From Hellea balneolensis (lineage in GTDB: Bacteria; Pseudomonadota; Alphaproteobacteria; Caulobacterales; Maricaulaceae), in contig QIKS01000162.1 in assembly GCA_003233025.1 (NCBI GenBank), forward strand, positions 1 through 9,662: a stretch of 9,662 nucleotides of DNA, written 5' to 3'. The translations under genes and the position numbers were made by a program. Below the pieces are notes generated by a model, which saw only the letters and a list, made by a program, of their open reading frames with translations, did not search any database and was not told the DNA's origin. This document shows positions 5,905 to 9,662 of the stretch, in pieces (positions within the stretch are counted from its first letter, which is position 1; each line of letters opens with the position of its first letter).

Positions 5905-8418
5905 ATGAAAAATACAAAACTTTCTTTACTGGCTTCCGCCGCAATTACCGCCGGCCTGGCATTTTCGGGCACGGCTTATGGGCAAGTTACAGACGAAGTT
6001 ATTGTTACGGCAACAAAACGGCCACAAACATTGCAAGAGGTTCCTGTCGCGGTAACAGTGACGGGTGCGGATGTACTCCAAAAAGCGCAAATCCTTGATA
6101 TTACCGATTTACAATCCGTTGTTCCGTCTTTGCGTGTTTCGCAATTGGAAACGGCCGTGAACACCAGTTTTGTCATCCGTGGCTTTGGTAATGGTTCCAA
6201 CAATCCGGGTATTGAGCCTTCTGTTGGTGTGTTTATTGATGGCGTTTACCGTTCACGCGCGGCGGCTCAAATTGGCGATTTGCCCAATCTACAGCATGTT
6301 GAAGTGTTGCGCGGCCCTCAAAGTACGCTTTTTGGTAAAAATGCTTCTGCCGGTGTGATCGGGGTAACAACCTCCAAGCCGTCTTTTGATCCGGTTGGAC
6401 ATATTGAAGTTGGCATTGGTAATTTTGACCAAAGAGTTCTCAGGGGTTATTTTTCAACAGGCATTTCCGATACGCTTGCCTTTAGTATCGGCGGCAGTGT
6501 TAATAGACGCGATGGTTATACGGATAGCGCCTTGCCTGGACTGGAAGATATCAGTAATCGCAATCGCTGGAATTTGCGGGCTCAGGCGCTTTTGCAGCCT
6601 CGAGACGATATTTCCATTCGCCTGATCGCGGATTACGGCGAGCTTGATGAACTTTGTTGTACAGTGACCACTGTCGTCGCTGGCCCTACTGAGGCTGCGA
6701 TTAATGCGCTTGGCGGCCAAATTGCCGATGTCAATGACCGTTTTTCTTTCAGAACCTTCCTCAACAGTCCGCCGGTCAACCAGGTTGAAGACGGCGGTCT
6801 TTCTCTTCATGTAGATGTTGATTTTGACAACTTTGCATTCACCTCGATCACGTCATATCGTGAAAATCACACGTTTTTGAATACCGATTCCGATTTCACC
6901 AGCGCAGAGCTGCTTGATGCGATTACATTGGACCGGGATATCGGTACCTTTACTCAGGAAGTTCGTTTGACATCAACTGGCGACAATGTTGTCGATTGGA
7001 TGGTTGGCGGCTATTACTTTGCTGAAAACATTACTCAAGAGAATGGTCTTGATCTTGGCGCTGATTTTGGTCCTTTTGCTAATATCCTTGCTGGCGGTGC
7101 CTTGGCTTCTTTTGAACCTCTGTTCGGGTTTGCTCCTGGTTCGTTTTTTAATGGCGATGGGGGGCCGGCTGAAGTCATTACCTATGGGCAAGATAATACG
7201 GCTTACTCCTTATTTGGTACCGTTGACTTTAATGTCACAGACCGCCTGACCGTATCTGGCGGGTTGAATTATACCAATGACCGCAAAACCACATCAGCCT
7301 TCGCTGTGGTTAACGAGCCTTTTTCCAATATTGACCTGGTTAATGATCCGACTGTTTTTGGTGTTCCCTTACCAGCGGTTTTATTTGGCCAGGCATTTAC
7401 GGACAGTACAGGTCTAGCGCCAACGCCAGCTAATATTGCTTTCATTGAAGGCGTTGCACCGGGTACATCTGCTGCGATTAATGCGGGTGTTTCTACAGCT
7501 ATTACCGGGCTTCAAGGCCTGCAGTTTTTGCCGCAATTCCTCAACTTTCCAAACTCGGTTGAAAGCAATGAGACACGCGATGACGCGCTAACCTATACCG
7601 CCCGTGCTGCTTTCGCAGTCAATGATAATATTAATACATATATTAGCTATGGAACGGGCTTTAAAGCATCGTCTTGGAATTTGACACGGGATACGCGTCC
7701 TTTCGCTGCTGATGCGGCTGCCTTGACTGCAGCAGGCCTGACTGTAACGAACCAGACATTTGGCACCCGTTTTGCCGGGCCGGAAGATGTTCGGTTGATT
7801 GAGGTTGGTCTTAAAGCACGGTTTAACAAAGGCGCTCTTAATATTGCCGTTTTTGATCAAAGAGTTGACAACTTCCAAAGCAGTACATTCCTTGGCACTG
7901 GTTTCGTTTTGGCCAATGCGGGTCTTCAAAGAACTCGTGGTGTTGAGGTCGAAGGCAGGTACTCTCCTTTTGAACAGTTGACATTGACGGCTGCAGCGAC
8001 ATTCCTCGACCCAATATTCCTGGAATTCGTTAATGCTCCAGGGCCTGGTGGTACAACCGTTGACCGTTCTGGCGATACTGTTGCCAGTGTCCCCAAGACG
8101 GCAGCGTCTGCATCTGCGACCTATGACCATGATTTTGATAATGGTGTGACTGGGTTTTTACGCGGCGACTATCAATATGAAAGCAATGTTGAGATCAGTT
8201 CACTTCTACCGGGGATTGACCGCAAGGTCAGCACATTTAATGCCAGTGCCGGTATAACTCTTGACAACGGCCTCGCCATACAAGTGTGGGCGCGCAACCT
8301 GTTTAATGATCAATACCTCACGACCCTGTTTCCAGGCGTTGTGCAAGCCGGCACCATTAACGGCTATCCGTCTCAGCCGCGCACTTTCGGTGTGTTGTTG
8401 CGCAAGACTTTTAATTAA
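5905..8418 (+). CDS. TonB-dependent outer-membrane receptor
   Basis: An outer-membrane active transporter driven by TonB-ExbBD. Residues 1-26 are a signal peptide (cleavage likely AYG before QV). The TonB box DEVIVTA lies at 30-36. The plug domain runs from about 40 to 165, with VPVAVTV, IRGFG, VGVFIDGVYRSR and VEVLRGPQSTLFGKNASAG. The rest is the 22-stranded beta barrel, with strand signatures such as NTYISYGTGFKASSWN and VWARNLFNDQYL near the end and a last strand FGVLLRKTFN. Total length of 837 residues is usual for receptors of this style. An adjacent cysteine pair at 251-252 (DELCC) lies in a predicted outer loop; similar CC words are known to me from sphingomonad-type receptors. The final residue is Asn after the expected terminal Phe. 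The ATG is well supported by AGGGGA 4 nt upstream. Many codons in the middle end in T, more than in its neighbours. The ligand is unknown: siderophore, B12, carbohydrate and terpenoid substrates are all possible. Its divergent neighbour is an aldehyde dehydrogenase. Confidence 0.95.
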   Translation: MKNTKLSLLASAAITAGLAFSGTAYGQVTDEVIVTATKRPQTLQEVPVAVTVTGADVLQKAQILDITDLQSVVPSLRVSQLETAVNTSFVIRGFGNGSNNPGIEPSVGVFIDGVYRSRAAAQIGDLPNLQHVEVLRGPQSTLFGKNASAGVIGVTTSKPSFDPVGHIEVGIGNFDQRVLRGYFSTGISDTLAFSIGGSVNRRDGYTDSALPGLEDISNRNRWNLRAQALLQPRDDISIRLIADYGELDELCCTVTTVVAGPTEAAINALGGQIADVNDRFSFRTFLNSPPVNQVEDGGLSLHVDVDFDNFAFTSITSYRENHTFLNTDSDFTSAELLDAITLDRDIGTFTQEVRLTSTGDNVVDWMVGGYYFAENITQENGLDLGADFGPFANILAGGALASFEPLFGFAPGSFFNGDGGPAEVITYGQDNTAYSLFGTVDFNVTDRLTVSGGLNYTNDRKTTSAFAVVNEPFSNIDLVNDPTVFGVPLPAVLFGQAFTDSTGLAPTPANIAFIEGVAPGTSAAINAGVSTAITGLQGLQFLPQFLNFPNSVESNETRDDALTYTARAAFAVNDNINTYISYGTGFKASSWNLTRDTRPFAADAAALTAAGLTVTNQTFGTRFAGPEDVRLIEVGLKARFNKGALNIAVFDQRVDNFQSSTFLGTGFVLANAGLQRTRGVEVEGRYSPFEQLTLTAAATFLDPIFLEFVNAPGPGGTTVDRSGDTVASVPKTAASASATYDHDFDNGVTGFLRGDYQYESNVEISSLLPGIDRKVSTFNASAGITLDNGLAIQVWARNLFNDQYLTTLFPGVVQAGTINGYPSQPRTFGVLLRKTFN

Positions 8419-8444
8419 ACCCAAGACTGTAAGGTTGGGGGAAG

Positions 8445-8471
8445 AAAGGGCAGCTTTACGCTGCCCTTTTT
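8445..8471 (+). terminator. Strong intrinsic terminator after the TonB-dependent receptor
   Basis: AAAGGGCAGC (8445-8454) pairs perfectly with GCTGCCCTTT (8460-8469) around the loop TTTAC, and T continues to 8471. It lies 27 bp after the receptor stop. On the minus strand the same stem is followed by TTTCTTC, so it may also stop transcription from the converging hydrolase gene, which ends at 8490. Confidence 0.85.
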
Positions 8472-8489
8472 GTTGCCCGTCTTGTTATT

Positions 8490-9449
8490 TTAGGAGCTAG
8501 CTTGTAACGCCCAGTCAATGAAATTTCTCATTACGGCGTCACGCTCCGCTTTGGGTTCATTGAGGGCCTCATGGCGCCCGTTTTCACGGATTTGGGTGGT
8601 CACATTTACCAAGCCTGCCGCCGTGAAGCGTTGGCTTAAATGGGTGACGGCTTTGCCAAAATCGACCGATGGGTCATCATTGCCGCCCAGCACAAAGAGC
8701 GGCATGGTTTTAGGGATGGCTTCCAAGCCAATATCGCTGCTTGTAACGTCCAGACCCGTTGCAATATCTTTCCACATGGAGAGAGAAGCCGGCCAACCAC
8801 AATCCGGATCGTCTATGTAAGCTTTGGCTTCGGCGATATCTTTGGTCAACCAGTCAACACTGGTGTGCCGGGGGCTGATTTTTTTGTTAAAACCGCCGAA
8901 TGTCAGGGGGGTGAGGATGCTGGCGGCTTGGCCGGGTTTAACCAGGCCTTCAAGGGCAAGAATAAATTTCAAAACCTTGAGCGCAGATGTTTTACTCATG
9001 GCCGCATTCCACAGGGCTGCCGCGTCGACGCTGTCTGGCCAGCGCAAGAGATACTGATAAGCCAAGATGGCGCCCATAGAATGCCCAAATATGATCACTG
9101 GTAATGTCGGGTGACGCTTGCGGATTTCCCCATTGACGAATTGCATGTCGGCCAGGGTTTTCTCCCAGCCATCTTTACTTGCAAATATACCTTGGTCGCT
9201 ATCTGGGGCCGTTGTTGCGCCGTGCCCACGGTGGTCTTGGGCGTAGACGACAAACCCGGCGCGGGCCAGCCTGTTTGCGAAGCGGCCATAGCGCCCCCCA
9301 TGCTCGGCCAGGCCGTGATTGATATGGATGACAGCACGCGGCGCTTTTGTCGGCATTTTATGATAGACACACAGGCTGGCCCCGGTTGGGCTGTCCCAGG
9401 CTTGTATTTTTGAATATTTGCCGTTGGCGGAGGTCGGATGTTGGCGCAT
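8490..9449 (-). CDS. Alpha/beta hydrolase, monoacylglycerol lipase / lysophospholipase type
   Basis: A serine hydrolase expected to cleave monoacylglycerols or lysophospholipids, releasing fatty acids (family role; the substrate is not proven). The likely protein has 319 residues. HINHGLAEHGGRY at 41-53 is the oxyanion region, DHRGHG lies at 72-77, and the nucleophile elbow GHSMG at 122-126 gives Ser124. The acid is Asp259 in GGNDDPSV, and the catalytic His293 is in GRHE. A variable lid lies between about 150 and 225. This matches the Hydrolase_4 / PldB / monoglyceride lipase pattern. No signal peptide is seen, so it is probably cytoplasmic. I start it at ATG 9449 rather than the in-frame ATG at 9521: the upstream gene's stop (complement of 9451-9453) lies 1 nt before this ATG, and the 24 extra residues would read through that gene's end in another frame. 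AAGAG 7 nt upstream is a weak ribosome binding site, fitting translational coupling. Confidence 0.9.
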   Translation of the reverse strand: MRQHPTSANGKYSKIQAWDSPTGASLCVYHKMPTKAPRAVIHINHGLAEHGGRYGRFANRLARAGFVVYAQDHRGHGATTAPDSDQGIFASKDGWEKTLADMQFVNGEIRKRHPTLPVIIFGHSMGAILAYQYLLRWPDSVDAAALWNAAMSKTSALKVLKFILALEGLVKPGQAASILTPLTFGGFNKKISPRHTSVDWLTKDIAEAKAYIDDPDCGWPASLSMWKDIATGLDVTSSDIGLEAIPKTMPLFVLGGNDDPSVDFGKAVTHLSQRFTAAGLVNVTTQIRENGRHEALNEPKAERDAVMRNFIDWALQASS

Positions 9450-9450
9450 G

Positions 9451-9662
9451 TTAAAGCTCTTGCAAATTGATACTGGTATCCGTTTTGACAAGTTTGAAAC
9501 TTTTGCGGATTTGCGCTTCATACTCCGGCGTTAAAACCGTTGATACGCCAACGAAATCAACCCGGCCTGCTTGCGGGGTAAGCTGTAAATCCAGATAGCC
9601 TTTATGGCTGAGATCATGATAGAGGATATCTTGGTTTTTGGCTTTGAGGCGACGGGAAAGCT
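9451..9662 (-). CDS. PhoD-like alkaline phosphatase / phosphodiesterase, C-terminal end (partial at right edge)
   Basis: An open minus-strand frame enters from the right edge and ends at TAA (complement of 9451-9453), giving the last 69 codons. It reads DILYHDLSHKGYLDLQLTPQ, then RVDFVGVSTVLTPEYEAQIR, a short FKLV strand and the end INLQEL. The pattern 'DxxxxGYxxxxLTPxxxxxxFxxVxTV' followed by a strand ending a beta sandwich resembles the C-terminal end of PhoD-family metallophosphoesterases. The family hydrolyses phosphate mono- or diesters outside the cytoplasm and helps in phosphate scavenging. The metal-binding residues are outside the window, so the call rests on the tail alone. It is followed at 1 nt by the alpha/beta hydrolase gene and is probably in one operon with it. 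Confidence 0.5.
   Translation of the reverse strand, partial: LSRRLKAKNQDILYHDLSHKGYLDLQLTPQAGRVDFVGVSTVLTPEYEAQIRKSFKLVKTDTSINLQEL

Noticed and set aside
7588..8130. 180-residue minus-strand frame inside the receptor gene
   Set aside because: It is antisense to clear beta-barrel coding sequence, is cysteine- and arginine-rich in a way typical of shadow frames, and has no motif.
9450..9521. 24-residue N-terminal extension of the alpha/beta hydrolase from the ATG at 9521
   Set aside because: It overlaps, in another frame, the coding end of the upstream gene, whose frame reads like a real protein tail; the extension shows no family resemblance, and the GGAG before the ATG is only 1 nt away.

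Overview
The window most likely comes from a Gram-negative alphaproteobacterium. The signs are a Tad-pilus type TadG C-terminus, a TonB-dependent outer-membrane receptor of the style common in sphingomonads and Hyphomonadaceae, a full-length MscK/MscM-type channel, and mid-range G+C (about half by eye, not counted). The genus cannot be fixed from sequence reading alone.

Left part (1-820): the 3' end of a TadE/TadG-like gene runs in from the left edge on the + strand and faces a minus-strand remnant of a YcaQ-type (winged-helix DNA glycosylase family) gene. Only the C-terminal third of the remnant is recognisable, so it looks like a decayed gene. A 13-codon reading frame with a strong Shine-Dalgarno sequence lies just in front of the next gene.

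Centre (821-5646): a 1145-residue mechanosensitive channel of the MscK/MscM class (signal peptide, coiled-coil periplasmic domain, eleven membrane segments, MscS pore domain) converges, with only 20 bp between stop codons, on a minus-strand aldehyde dehydrogenase of the succinate-semialdehyde dehydrogenase (Sad/YneI) type. A small A/T-flanked hairpin sits over the junction.

Right-centre (5647-8471): a 258-bp divergent intergenic region separates the aldehyde dehydrogenase gene from an 837-residue TonB-dependent receptor gene. It carries two 14-bp direct repeats exactly 21 bp apart, a 10-bp perfect palindrome and related TATGC/GTATG words close to the receptor start. This is the best candidate for undescribed regulation here. 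The receptor ends in a strong intrinsic terminator.

Right part (8490-9662, minus strand): an alpha/beta hydrolase of the monoacylglycerol lipase/lysophospholipase type follows, with a TAAcATG junction, a gene that runs off the right edge and resembles the C-terminus of PhoD-like alkaline phosphatases.

Overall this is mostly chromosomal housekeeping: envelope, stress, transport and lipid or phosphate scavenging. I see no phage, insertion sequence, CRISPR array, RNA gene or defence system. The points worth following up are the repeat cluster in the divergent promoter, the ycaQ remnant and the leader frame ahead of the channel gene.
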